Below are positions 1 through 5,817 of a stretch of 7,833 nucleotides of DNA, in pieces; the first letter of the stretch is position 1, and every line of letters starts with the position of its first letter. The position numbers and the translations under genes are program-made. The stretch is from Lachnospiraceae bacterium (GTDB taxonomy: Bacteria; Bacillota_A; Clostridia; Lachnospirales; Lachnospiraceae), in the NCBI GenBank assembly GCA_003446335.1, contig DMAZ01000235.1, positions 1-7,833 of the forward strand. Direction: 5' to 3'. The notes beneath the pieces were generated by a model, which saw only the letters and a program-made list of their open reading frames with translations, did not search any database and was not told where the DNA came from.

Positions 1-557
1 CCTTCATTTTCTGTCAGATACTCCAGCACTTTCTTTAATGCTTCCGTCGCAAGGCCGCGTCCCTGCCAGCCGGCCGCCACACTGAACCCCACCTCGATCC
101 GGTCATTCTGAAAGTCATAGGCCCCGATCGTTCCGATCAGAACATCATCGACATCCATCACCCACGAATAACTGCGCTCGTCACCATAGCTGTCGATAAA
201 TCTGCGCACGGTTTCCTGTGCCATATCCAAAGTCTCGTAGGGATTCCATCCGGAATACCTGCTCATTGCAGGATCAGATCCGAATTTTTGATACAGGACA
301 TCCGCGTCTTCAGGGCAGTATCTTCTGAGGACCATACGGTCCGTACATAATTCAGCTGTTCCATGCACTTCGATTTCTTCTATGGAATCGATCTGAGAGT
401 GGTAAATGAGAAAATCTTCAATGAATATACCATCTTCATCTCCGCCATATTCATGCATTAAAAACTCGTAATTGCCATAACTCGCAAGGCCCGTAAAAGT
501 ACCTCCGTATATGTCCGCGACACGGACATGTTTTTTCTCATATTTTGCTAAATCCAT
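1..557 (-). CDS. GNAT N-acetyltransferase with N-terminal Sm/SH3-like barrel, C-terminus cut by window edge
   Basis: Reading leftward from an ATG at 557-555, the frame stays open to base 1, giving 185 residues without a stop, so the C-terminus lies outside the window. The start is supported by GGAG seven bases upstream. Residues about 1-64 form a small beta-rich segment (VRVADIYGGTFTGLASYG..., then an acidic stretch and IFIEDFLIYHSQIDSIEEI) that resembles the short Sm/SH3-like domain found in front of some Firmicutes acetyltransferases. From about residue 69 a RimJ/RimL-like GNAT fold follows: LRRYCPEDADVLYQ, SWVMDVDDVLIGTIGAYDF, IEVGFSVAAGWQGRGLATEA. The QGRGLA loop (165-170) fits the acetyl-CoA pyrophosphate-binding motif. 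GNAT enzymes transfer acetyl from acetyl-CoA to an amine; the acceptor here is unknown. It lies 69 bases after the thioredoxin gene on the same strand, with no clear terminator between them, so read-through is possible. Confidence 0.85.
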   Translation of the reverse strand, partial: MDLAKYEKKHVRVADIYGGTFTGLASYGNYEFLMHEYGGDEDGIFIEDFLIYHSQIDSIEEIEVHGTAELCTDRMVLRRYCPEDADVLYQKFGSDPAMSRYSGWNPYETLDMAQETVRRFIDSYGDERSYSWVMDVDDVLIGTIGAYDFQNDRIEVGFSVAAGWQGRGLATEALKKVLEYLTENE

Positions 558-626
558 GGTCAGTCTCCGCTCAGAAGTTTTCATATATAGCGGCGTTAAG
601 CCTTCGTTCGACAGCACCACCGCAGC

Positions 627-1580
627 TTACTTATTCGGTCGATACTCAGCCTTCGTCACACCAAGAATAAATCTGCAGATATCTCTGAAAACAGGAAGTA
701 TGAGAAGCAGGCCGAACACTTTACCCTTCCCGAAAACTCCTGCCAGCTTAAAGCCCTCCAGAATACTGAAGAAAAGTGACACAGCTACTAAAACATAATA
801 AATCACAGCAGGCAGTCCGGCCAGATTATTGATAACACCGGCCACAATGCAGAGATCAGCGATGATTCCAAACCATCCGTTCCAACAAAGAGAAAATTCC
901 CTGTAGGTGTTAAGGAACGGAATCAGACTGTTCCAGCCCGGTTTTCCCGCTTTTCGGAACATACGCCATCTGCCGATCAAAGAAAGCAGGCCGCCCAGCA
1001 CGATCCATAGTAAAAAATACAAACTGTAGTCAACTGCTTTTTCGGTTTCAAGAGGCTTTCCGTCGTAATCCGGAGAAAGAAAAAGGTCGACCTTCTCCTC
1101 AAAATCTTCCTGACTGACAAATGCTCCTATTTTAACTAAGCCGACATTGCCGTTACGATCAACAAATACAGTGGTCGGATATGCTTCCAGTTCAATAAAT
1201 CCAAGCGCATCACCCGCCAGTCCCATCGGGAATGAGAGTTCGTGGCTTTTCTTATACTCGTCGATCATTTCCATCGTATCATCCGGGTCTCCGGAAACTG
1301 CGATGATCTCCATCTGCTCTTTTTTCGTTTCCCGGACTTTTTCCATCTCAGGGAATTCTATCTCACACGGACCGCACCAGCTGGCAAAAATATTGAGTAC
1401 GACCAGCTCCTTCTCCTCTAGGACCTCAGAGAGTGTCGCGGTCGATCCGTCTGTCAGTGACACAGTGAAATCCGGCATCGCCTGACCGGGTTCAAGGCCG
1501 GCGACCGCATCAGCATACACAGGACTGCTCAGGATTGCGGTCAGCACCACTGCCAGAAGCATACCTATCAGTTTTTTCAT
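627..1580 (-). CDS. Exported TlpA-family thioredoxin fused to a DUF5684-like membrane domain
   Basis: This is a 317-residue protein starting at ATG 1580 with AAAAGGA about ten bases upstream. Residues 1-23 are a Sec signal peptide (MKKLIGMLLAVVLTAILSS, then VYA-D). Residues about 27-170 are a TlpA/AhpC-TSA-type thioredoxin fold: PGQAMPDFTVSLTDG, active site ASWCGPC with C69 and C72, and the cis-proline loop AYPTTVFVDRNG with P135. A linker leads to a transmembrane segment at about 186-204. The remainder (205-310) has several hydrophobic helices and the sequence GKPGWNSLIPFLNTYREF, typical of DUF5684-like small membrane domains. The redox domain should therefore face outside with the C-terminus anchoring it. 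TlpA-type proteins reduce or exchange disulfides in exported proteins; the natural target is not shown. It follows the lipoprotein gene by 40 bases and looks like part of the same operon. The TlpA/DUF5684 fusion is unusual. Confidence 0.85.
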   Translation of the reverse strand: MKKLIGMLLAVVLTAILSSPVYADAVAGLEPGQAMPDFTVSLTDGSTATLSEVLEEKELVVLNIFASWCGPCEIEFPEMEKVRETKKEQMEIIAVSGDPDDTMEMIDEYKKSHELSFPMGLAGDALGFIELEAYPTTVFVDRNGNVGLVKIGAFVSQEDFEEKVDLFLSPDYDGKPLETEKAVDYSLYFLLWIVLGGLLSLIGRWRMFRKAGKPGWNSLIPFLNTYREFSLCWNGWFGIIADLCIVAGVINNLAGLPAVIYYVLVAVSLFFSILEGFKLAGVFGKGKVFGLLLILPVFRDICRFILGVTKAEYRPNK

Positions 1581-1620
1581 GATTTTTCATTCCTTTTAAT
1601 TTATTGTAGTCATTATCTTT

Positions 1621-1959
1621 TCACGAGACTTGTCGTTTCAGGGTAACTGTCATCTGACCGGGCTCTGCCGGCGCCTTATATTCTGTGTCATCTGCCGCAA
1701 AGCCTTCCGGTACTTTGAGCACGTGAACAGTGTAGGCACCCGCCTCCTTTTCAAATGCCGCAAGTCCCTTCTCATCCGTGGTACCCAACAGGCACTCGGT
1801 ATCCGAACAGAACTGTATCGTAACGCCGGTAACAGGTCCTCCGGCTTCGTCTGTTACAAGGACCTCATAAGATGTTTTTTTACTGCCGCAGCCTGCCGAT
1901 ACACAAAAAACCAACATCATCACCAGACATACTGCCGTCACTTTTTTTATTCTCTCCAT
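1621..1959 (-). CDS. Small lipoprotein with a prealbumin-like (CnaB-type) domain and one cysteine pair
   Basis: I place the start at ATG 1959 (112 residues). It has AAAGGA eight bases upstream and begins directly with a lipoprotein signal, MERIKKVTAVCLVMMLVFCV followed by SAGC. The longer open frame reaches 2031 but would add 24 hydrophilic residues and overlap the preceding gene. The lipobox cysteine is residue 24, so the mature protein should be lipid-anchored outside the membrane. Residues about 31-108 look like a single beta-sandwich of the carboxypeptidase-regulatory/CnaB type: YEVLVTDEAGGPVTGVTIQF, TTDEKGLAAF, AGAYTVHVLKVPEGF and a final MTVTLKR strand. CSDTEC (51-56) holds the only two cysteines after the lipobox and could form a short-range disulfide. 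Lying between two thioredoxin-domain genes, it may be a partner or substrate of them; this is inference. I do not know a function for this family. Confidence 0.72.
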   Translation of the reverse strand: MERIKKVTAVCLVMMLVFCVSAGCGSKKTSYEVLVTDEAGGPVTGVTIQFCSDTECLLGTTDEKGLAAFEKEAGAYTVHVLKVPEGFAADDTEYKAPAEPGQMTVTLKRQVS

Positions 1960-2002
1960 ATCTTTTATCCTTTTATTCATGATGACCGATAAACCTCTCA
2001 TA

Positions 2003-3499
2003 TCAGTCATTTCCTTGAGATGCCTGTTCATATAGTGCTTCCAGTACCTCCGGGGTCACGGAACCCTTTTGATTATAAATTACTGTTCCATTCCGGTCCA
2101 GAACAATAGTCTGCGGCAAAGTCGATGAACCGTTGACAAGGCCCCACAGCAGGTCATCTTCCGTGTCGACGGCAAAGTGTATATCCCAGCCCTTATCCGT
2201 CAGAAATTCTTCCGGATCGTCTGTAACAATGGAGGAATGCACAGCCAGCATAGCTATATCGTCTTCATGCTGTCGATAAAGAGCATTAAAATAAGGCAGC
2301 TCCCGTACACATGGGGTGCAGTATGTCGCCCATAGATTAATGAAAACAACTTTGCCCCGGTTCTCATTAAGATGAAACTCCGTACCGTCGAGACAGGTCA
2401 CTGTAAAGTCCTCAAGTTCCATCCCCGGCTCAAAGCCGACTGCGTTCACGTCTATTGTATGTGCAATGCCGGTTCCGGTTTTCGCCCGGGCAGCCGGGTC
2501 AAGAAAATTGAACCATACAAGCACTGTGAGCAAGGCTGTAATTGCTGTGGTCCAGGCAATTTTCCCCTGTTTTTTATGTTTTTGCTCCACATCCCCTGCG
2601 AGTGTCCCCGACGGTGATATAAGTACAGCACGACCTGCCTTCAGGGAGATTGCCTTTTCGGCGCATCTGTCCATGCACTTTGCGCAGTGTATACACTCAT
2701 GATCGCCAACATGCCGCACATCCATTCCACAGTTTCTTACACAGGCGCCACAGCCATTGCAGCGATCCTGATCAACCTGTACGCCTACCAGGCAGAAACG
2801 GTTAAAAAGACCGTAAATTGCCCCAAGCGGACAGAAAAAACGACAGAAGCTGCGGTAGCAGAAAATACATGCGAGACCAATCATCAGCATGATAACAAAT
2901 TTCCGTGTAAAGACTAACCCCAGCATGCCGAAAAGATCTGCATGATCAGGATGGGCCAGCAGGCTTATCGCGCCTTCAAGGGTACCGGCGGGGCAGATGT
3001 ATTTGCAGAAACCCGGTATAGGTATGTCGTGCGCAAGACCGTACCAGAGCGGAATTACAGCGACGAATACCAGAAGCAGAATATATTTGAACCGGGACAG
3101 TACTCTTGTCATCCGACTTTTTCTGATTTTATAAGTGGGTATTTTAATCAATAATTCCTGAATAAGCCCCATCGGACATAGCCACCCGCAGATCGTACGT
3201 CCCAGCGTTACACCGAAAAGCAGAAGTATCCCCATCACATACCATCCTGGGCGGTGAGCGGAAGAAGCCAGCGCATTCTGAAGGGAACCGAGAGGACAGG
3301 CACCTGTTGCACCGGGACAGGAATAGCAGTTAAGACCGGGAGCACAGAGGTATTTAGCCCTGCCCTCGTATATTTCTCCGTCAATAAACCCTTTCAGATA
3401 AGCATTGTGAAGGAGTCCGCTATAAAGTTGAATAAGTCTTCTGGTCGAGGGATGAAGATTCTTCCGTCCTGTCTTTTTTGTTCTATCCAAGGCCAACAC
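2003..3499 (-). CDS. Polytopic [4Fe-4S] membrane protein (NapH/RdxA-like) fused to an extracytoplasmic TlpA thioredoxin domain
   Basis: The open frame gives 498 residues. Residues about 50-230 are a membrane ferredoxin-type core with CAPGLNCYSCPG (52-63), CGWLCP (104-109), CKYICP (165-170) and CRFFCP (219-224) motifs between hydrophobic helices, as in NapH/NosR/CcoG-type proteins. Residues 247-279 carry two complete [4Fe-4S] signatures, CNGCGACVRNC and CIHCAKCMDRC. A last helix (about 313-331) is followed by a TlpA domain (355-495) with WATYCTPC (C394, C397) and cis-proline loop TLPQTIVLD (P462). One polypeptide thus joins cytoplasmic-type iron-sulfur clusters, a membrane core and an outer dithiol, which suggests electron transfer outward to thiols (inference). 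The start is uncertain: GTG 3499 is too close to the only GGAG; TTG 3496 or TTG 3490 are better spaced. The frame overlaps the end of the preceding gene, suggesting translational coupling. Confidence 0.9.
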   Translation of the reverse strand: MLALDRTKKTGRKNLHPSTRRLIQLYSGLLHNAYLKGFIDGEIYEGRAKYLCAPGLNCYSCPGATGACPLGSLQNALASSAHRPGWYVMGILLLFGVTLGRTICGWLCPMGLIQELLIKIPTYKIRKSRMTRVLSRFKYILLLVFVAVIPLWYGLAHDIPIPGFCKYICPAGTLEGAISLLAHPDHADLFGMLGLVFTRKFVIMLMIGLACIFCYRSFCRFFCPLGAIYGLFNRFCLVGVQVDQDRCNGCGACVRNCGMDVRHVGDHECIHCAKCMDRCAEKAISLKAGRAVLISPSGTLAGDVEQKHKKQGKIAWTTAITALLTVLVWFNFLDPAARAKTGTGIAHTIDVNAVGFEPGMELEDFTVTCLDGTEFHLNENRGKVVFINLWATYCTPCVRELPYFNALYRQHEDDIAMLAVHSSIVTDDPEEFLTDKGWDIHFAVDTEDDLLWGLVNGSSTLPQTIVLDRNGTVIYNQKGSVTPEVLEALYEQASQGND

Positions 3500-3929
3500 A
3501 CTCCGTACAGATCTTTACCGCTTTGCCAAAGACATCCCGGGCGCTCCCGTTGTATACGCCAAGAATGATCATCAGAACCGCGAGGGCAAACAGCGCGATG
3601 CGCATCTTCCCCGGGTCCCGAATGAAGGCATTCCGCCAGATTCTTTGATCCTTCATTAACCCCTCACTCTTCACCGGCTTATCGACATTCTCATCGCGTA
3701 TTCCTTTTATGAGTCCGTAAACTGTCAGGACCGCTCCTATTCCCGCCGGAGGAATGACCGAACCAATTGCCGAAGCTACATTCTCACGGGTATAGATCCA
3801 GCTCAAAGGGTCGACAATCCTCCCGGCTGCTCCTTCCCGGTAAATCCTTACTGCACAGACTGCAAGAAGCACAGGAACCAAGATGCATAGTGCGGACTGA
3901 ATGATCAAAAACACTTTTTTCTTATTCAA
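3483..3929 (-). CDS. Membrane protein ending in a CD1871A-like CXXC tail, TTG start
   Basis: The frame is open to a GTG at 3950, but AAAGGAG sits six bases before TTG 3929, which then reads MNKKKVFLIIQSALC; I therefore choose TTG 3929 (148 residues). Hydrophobic segments lie at about 7-29, 55-75 and 109-126. The last 40 residues (MRIALFALAVLMIILGVYNG, then ARDVFGKAVKICTECVGLG) match my memory of the CD1871A family of very small CXXC proteins, which usually stand alone at about 40 residues and end ICLECIGIG. CTEC is at 141-144. Here that tail is joined to a two-helix membrane region, so this looks like a fusion. CD1871A-type genes are commonly next to a 4Fe-4S membrane protein and a thioredoxin, as here. 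The gene overlaps the next by up to 17 bases. Its role is unknown; a dithiol relay in or near the membrane is my guess. Confidence 0.75.
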   Translation of the reverse strand: MNKKKVFLIIQSALCILVPVLLAVCAVRIYREGAAGRIVDPLSWIYTRENVASAIGSVIPPAGIGAVLTVYGLIKGIRDENVDKPVKSEGLMKDQRIWRNAFIRDPGKMRIALFALAVLMIILGVYNGSARDVFGKAVKICTECVGLG

Positions 3930-3942
3930 GTTACGCTCCTTT
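3924..3942 (-). promoter_or_regulatory. Ribosome binding site that decides a TTG start
   Basis: On the minus strand GGGGAGAAAGGAG ends six bases before TTG 3929-3927. The same purine run lies inside the extended reading from GTG 3950, so it argues for the shorter protein, which begins with a positively charged residue run and a membrane helix. Confidence 0.65.
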
Positions 3943-4006
3943 CTCCCCACACAGTATTCAGGACGTGCCCAATACTCTCATGAAATACGAGATTCCTGAG
4001 ACACTT

Positions 4007-5107
4007 TTATGCGTTACTCAGTTCTTCCGGTCTTTCTATATGGCAGTAGGCTTCCCATGCCCTTCTGTATTCGTCGGCAAAAATCTCCCGCAGGGAAGCT
4101 GGCTTCAGGACCTGAGCGTGTTCCCCGAATCTGTAAAAATAGAGAAGGATCTGATAAGCAGAGCATTCAAAATGGTAATATCCTTCCTCATCGATGAAGG
4201 ACGCGTTCGGTTTCATATATTGAATCTGCCGATACATCTGTTTTCCCTTTTCCGTCAGCTTCACGATGCATTCTTCACGTTCTCCCACCAGAAACTGTAC
4301 GCCGTCGCGGGCTATCTTATCTTCAATCTCTTTCTTTTCAGCTTTAGAGAGCCTTCCTGAGCGGGTACCGGCAGCAGAAAGTATCCGCATATTCTGTATA
4401 CGGGAAACACGAAAGGACGCAATCCTCTCTTCTGACTTGAGGCCGCCCTTTGTCACAGACCTGCCGATAATATAATGGAACAGTCCGGCATCATTGGGAA
4501 GCACTCCGTATACACGTATATCCCATTCAGCTTTTTCTCCTTTTGCGTTCTGCATTGTAATCCGCAGCAACTGCCCCGATGCCTCAGCTGCCTTCGTCAA
4601 CGTGATCAACTCCTGAAAATAAAAAGCCTCCCGGACGAACAACGTGTGGGACGCATATTCCTCTATCAGAGCTTTCATGTACCTGGAAGGCTTATCATCA
4701 TAATATTCCGCATCCGCCCAGGCAGGGTCATAAAAATAATCTCTGTTCCGGTTGTTCAGGCGGAATGTGAGCGAATTCCCTTTTGGATATGCTTTTGATC
4801 TACGAATTATCTCGCTCTGAAACGGATCCAGCAGATTCTGCGTGACAGCATCCAGTATTTCCTGTGATACCTTTTTACTGTCGATCCGCATCTTCTCCAG
4901 CTGAATGAGCAGCATCTGCCGCTGTCTCTTTATTGTCTCCGTGACGGAGGCCTGTGCCTGCGGAGCATATCGATAGAGAAGCTCGTTGATAAACCCGCTT
5001 TTTGACAGGTTCGGTGCAAACTGGTTCCAGTCATTGTTCAGCACATCCTGTGCGTGCTGGGAGAGATTGATTCGCTGTTTCTGTTCGGTATTGAGTTCTG
5101 CTGTCAT
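4007..5107 (-). CDS. WYL-domain transcription regulator with an apparent ribbon-helix-helix N-terminus
   Basis: I choose ATG 5107 (366 residues) because GGGGAGG lies just upstream; an in-frame ATG at 5134 would add nine residues and lacks such a site. Residues about 12-50 (RINLSQHAQDVLNNDWNQF, then SGFINELLYRYA) have the strand-helix-helix pattern of a ribbon-helix-helix DNA-binding domain rather than the usual winged helix. A helical linker (about 55-105) follows. Residues about 155-245 are a WYL domain (LLRITMQNAKGEKAEWDIRV, YGVLPND, FHYIIGRS, RIASFRVSRIQNMRIL). Residues 270-355 form the usual WYL C-terminal extension, ending FYRFGEHAQVLKPASLREIF and a final helix. WYL proteins are ligand- or nucleic-acid-sensing regulators, many tied to phage defence; the RHH-WYL-C-terminal order is that of WYL1 from type VI-D CRISPR loci. 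It is divergent from the structured region at 5373-5940 and likely acts there (inference). Confidence 0.85.
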   Translation of the reverse strand: MTAELNTEQKQRINLSQHAQDVLNNDWNQFAPNLSKSGFINELLYRYAPQAQASVTETIKRQRQMLLIQLEKMRIDSKKVSQEILDAVTQNLLDPFQSEIIRRSKAYPKGNSLTFRLNNRNRDYFYDPAWADAEYYDDKPSRYMKALIEEYASHTLFVREAFYFQELITLTKAAEASGQLLRITMQNAKGEKAEWDIRVYGVLPNDAGLFHYIIGRSVTKGGLKSEERIASFRVSRIQNMRILSAAGTRSGRLSKAEKKEIEDKIARDGVQFLVGEREECIVKLTEKGKQMYRQIQYMKPNASFIDEEGYYHFECSAYQILLYFYRFGEHAQVLKPASLREIFADEYRRAWEAYCHIERPEELSNA

Positions 5108-5177
5108 TTTCCGCCTCCCCGGGAGATCCATCACTGTCCTTCATCGTGCAATACCCTTTTCCACTTTATTAAATCTT

Positions 5178-5205
5178 ACCATAACAGGAACTAAAAAATA
5201 GTCAA
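5178..5205 (-). promoter_or_regulatory. Candidate promoter of the WYL regulator
   Basis: On the minus strand TTGACT (5205-5200) is followed after 16 bases by TATGGT (5183-5178), leaving a leader of roughly 65 bases before ATG 5107. The -35 is good and the -10 only fair (4 of 6). One ACAGGAAC motif (5184-5191) lies inside the spacer, which would suit autoregulation. Confidence 0.4.
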
Positions 5206-5235
5206 TTTAGAGAAAATTTACAATCATACAGGAAC
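5184..5235. repeat. Two exact ACAGGAAC motifs, a possible operator pair
   Basis: ACAGGAAC occurs at 5184-5191 and 5228-5235, 44 bases apart (about four helical turns), with a near copy ACAGGAAT at 5297-5304 inside the inverted repeat described separately. The copies flank or overlap the promoter-like sites of both divergent transcripts. Binding by the neighbouring RHH/WYL protein is inference. Confidence 0.3.
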
Positions 5236-5297
5236 AAATTAATATTTTGACTGTTCATTTTTATTATCCCTGATAAAGGGTATACTCCATAGCAGAA

Positions 5298-5324
5298 CAG
5301 GAATCTGCTCCCTTTTGATTCCTG
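5298..5324. promoter_or_regulatory. 8-bp perfect inverted repeat, candidate operator
   Basis: CAGGAATC (5298-5305) and GATTCCTG (5317-5324) are exact reverse complements separated by 11 bases. The repeat ends 12 bases before the TTGACA box at 5337. No T-run follows it on either strand, so an operator is more likely than a terminator. Confidence 0.4.
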
Positions 5325-5336
5325 AAAGGATGCTCT

Positions 5337-5366
5337 TTGACAATTGCATACAGAAAGAATTATATG
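5337..5366 (+). promoter_or_regulatory. Candidate promoter of the structured RNA / long leader
   Basis: A perfect -35 TTGACA (5337-5342) is followed by TATATG (5361-5366) at 18-base spacing, predicting transcription from about 5373. This lies just before the first strong stem (5441) and is the best plus-strand promoter in the intergenic region. The -10 matches only 4 of 6 positions. Confidence 0.5.
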
Positions 5367-5492
5367 TTCAAAAGTTACGATCACGGTTCACCCGGAACAA
5401 ATGCAATGCATAAGTGTTTAAAGAAGAGCTTCAGGACCTTATCTGCGAAAGCCCGCAGATGCTTATAATCGACAGCCTCCTGAGGGAGGAAA

Positions 5493-5564
5493 CATATGCC
5501 GCTCATCCGTTTCCCTGACAGGATGCAGGGACTGCCTAAAGACGACAGCCCGTAACGGCATATG
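5493..5564 (+). other. 9-bp stem closing a possible H-type pseudoknot
   Basis: CATATGCCG (5493-5501) pairs exactly with CGGCATATG (5556-5564). Inside it, CATCC (5504-5508) can pair with GGATG (5521-5525) and CCCTG (5513-5517) with CAGGG (5526-5530). These two 5-bp helices cross and so form a pseudoknot. A competing hairpin, 5528-5534 with 5546-5551 (one bulge), shares GGG 5528-5530, so the element may switch. Confidence 0.5.
5496..5555 (+). CDS. Possible 19-codon leader peptide inside the structured RNA
   Basis: ATG 5496 is preceded by GGGAGG with six bases between GGAGG and the start, an excellent Shine-Dalgarno, and runs MPLIRFPDRMQGLPKDDSP to TAA 5553-5555. The ribosome site is the 3' arm of the hairpin CCTCC-TGAG-GGAGG (5476-5489), and the start codon lies in the 9-bp stem, so translation would compete with folding. 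It could be an attenuator-type leader peptide, or a coincidence of purine-rich RNA. No similarity to known leader peptides is evident. Confidence 0.25.
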   Translation: MPLIRFPDRMQGLPKDDSP

Positions 5565-5655
5565 GAGTACCCCTCATCCGCCTGCTTTTTGCGCGGCGGA
5601 CAGGGCTTGGAGGCAGGGCAGGCGCGGCCGAAGACACGGCCTGTCCAACGTATTT

Positions 5656-5690
5656 CATGAACGGTAAATCATGAACGTCGATCATGGACG
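5656..5690. repeat. Three tandem CATGAACG-like repeats
   Basis: CATGAACG (5656-5663), CATGAACG (5670-5677) and CATGGACG (5683-5690) recur at 14- and 13-base spacing. Because CATG is self-complementary the first two also make a 7-bp stem, TTCATGA/TCATGAA (5654-5660/5669-5675). They may be protein-binding sites or part of the RNA fold. Confidence 0.4.
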
Positions 5691-5738
5691 ATAACAGACG
5701 AAAGGGATTACTTAAATCCCTATATACCAGACATGATC
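5680..5738 (+). other. Long-range 7-bp stem enclosing a 6-bp hairpin
   Basis: GATCATG (5680-5686) is the exact reverse complement of CATGATC (5732-5738). The enclosed segment contains GGGATT/AATCCC (5704-5709/5715-5720) with a five-base loop. There is no T-run after either stem on the plus strand, so neither looks like a terminator. Confidence 0.4.
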
Positions 5739-5739
5739 A

Positions 5740-5772
5740 CCGCAAAGAATCTGCGGCACAGATCCTTTGCGG
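5740..5772 (+). other. 13-pair hairpin with a single A/C mismatch
   Basis: CCGCAAAG (5740-5747) pairs with CTTTGCGG (5765-5772); after one A-C mismatch, ATCTG (5749-5753) pairs with CAGAT (5759-5763) around the loop CGGCA. No U-run follows, so it is a structural element and not a terminator. It is the most stable local hairpin in the intergenic region. Confidence 0.6.
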
Positions 5773-5775
5773 ATG

Positions 5776-5804
5776 CTGACAGGGAACAGGTGCTGACATA
5801 ATAT
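5776..5804 (+). promoter_or_regulatory. Weak internal promoter candidate ahead of the 5978 gene
   Basis: CTGACA (5776-5781) is followed after exactly 17 bases by TAATAT (5799-5804), predicting a start near 5811, just before the 10-bp stem at 5818. TGCTGACA occurs twice here (5774-5781 and 5791-5798), 17 bases apart. If used, the pseudoknot element would be at the very 5' end of the mRNA. Confidence 0.3.
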
Positions 5805-5817
5805 TCAGGATAATTCT

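Noticed and set aside
2372..3568. Plus-strand frames of 70-104 codons
   Set aside because: They are antisense to the ferredoxin/TlpA gene, whose motifs are unambiguous.
3951..4006. Operon promoter between the WYL gene and the CXXC gene
   Set aside because: No -35/-10 pair of reasonable quality; only a 6-bp inverted repeat (3953-3958/3971-3976) is seen. Co-transcription with the WYL gene is possible.
5202..5384. 60-codon minus-strand frame in the intergenic region
   Set aside because: It starts with GTG without a ribosome site, crosses the promoter-like elements, and has no recognisable domain.
5441..5650. Known RNA classes: RNase P, tmRNA, SRP RNA, T-box, cobalamin, TPP, lysine or c-di-GMP riboswitch, group I/II intron
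   Set aside because: None of the consensus cores I know for these classes is visible; raiA and ROOL cannot be excluded by eye.
5704..5720. Intrinsic terminator at the GGGATT/AATCCC hairpin
   Set aside because: Six pairs only, AT-rich at the loop end, and not followed by a T-run on the plus strand; on the minus strand only TTT follows.
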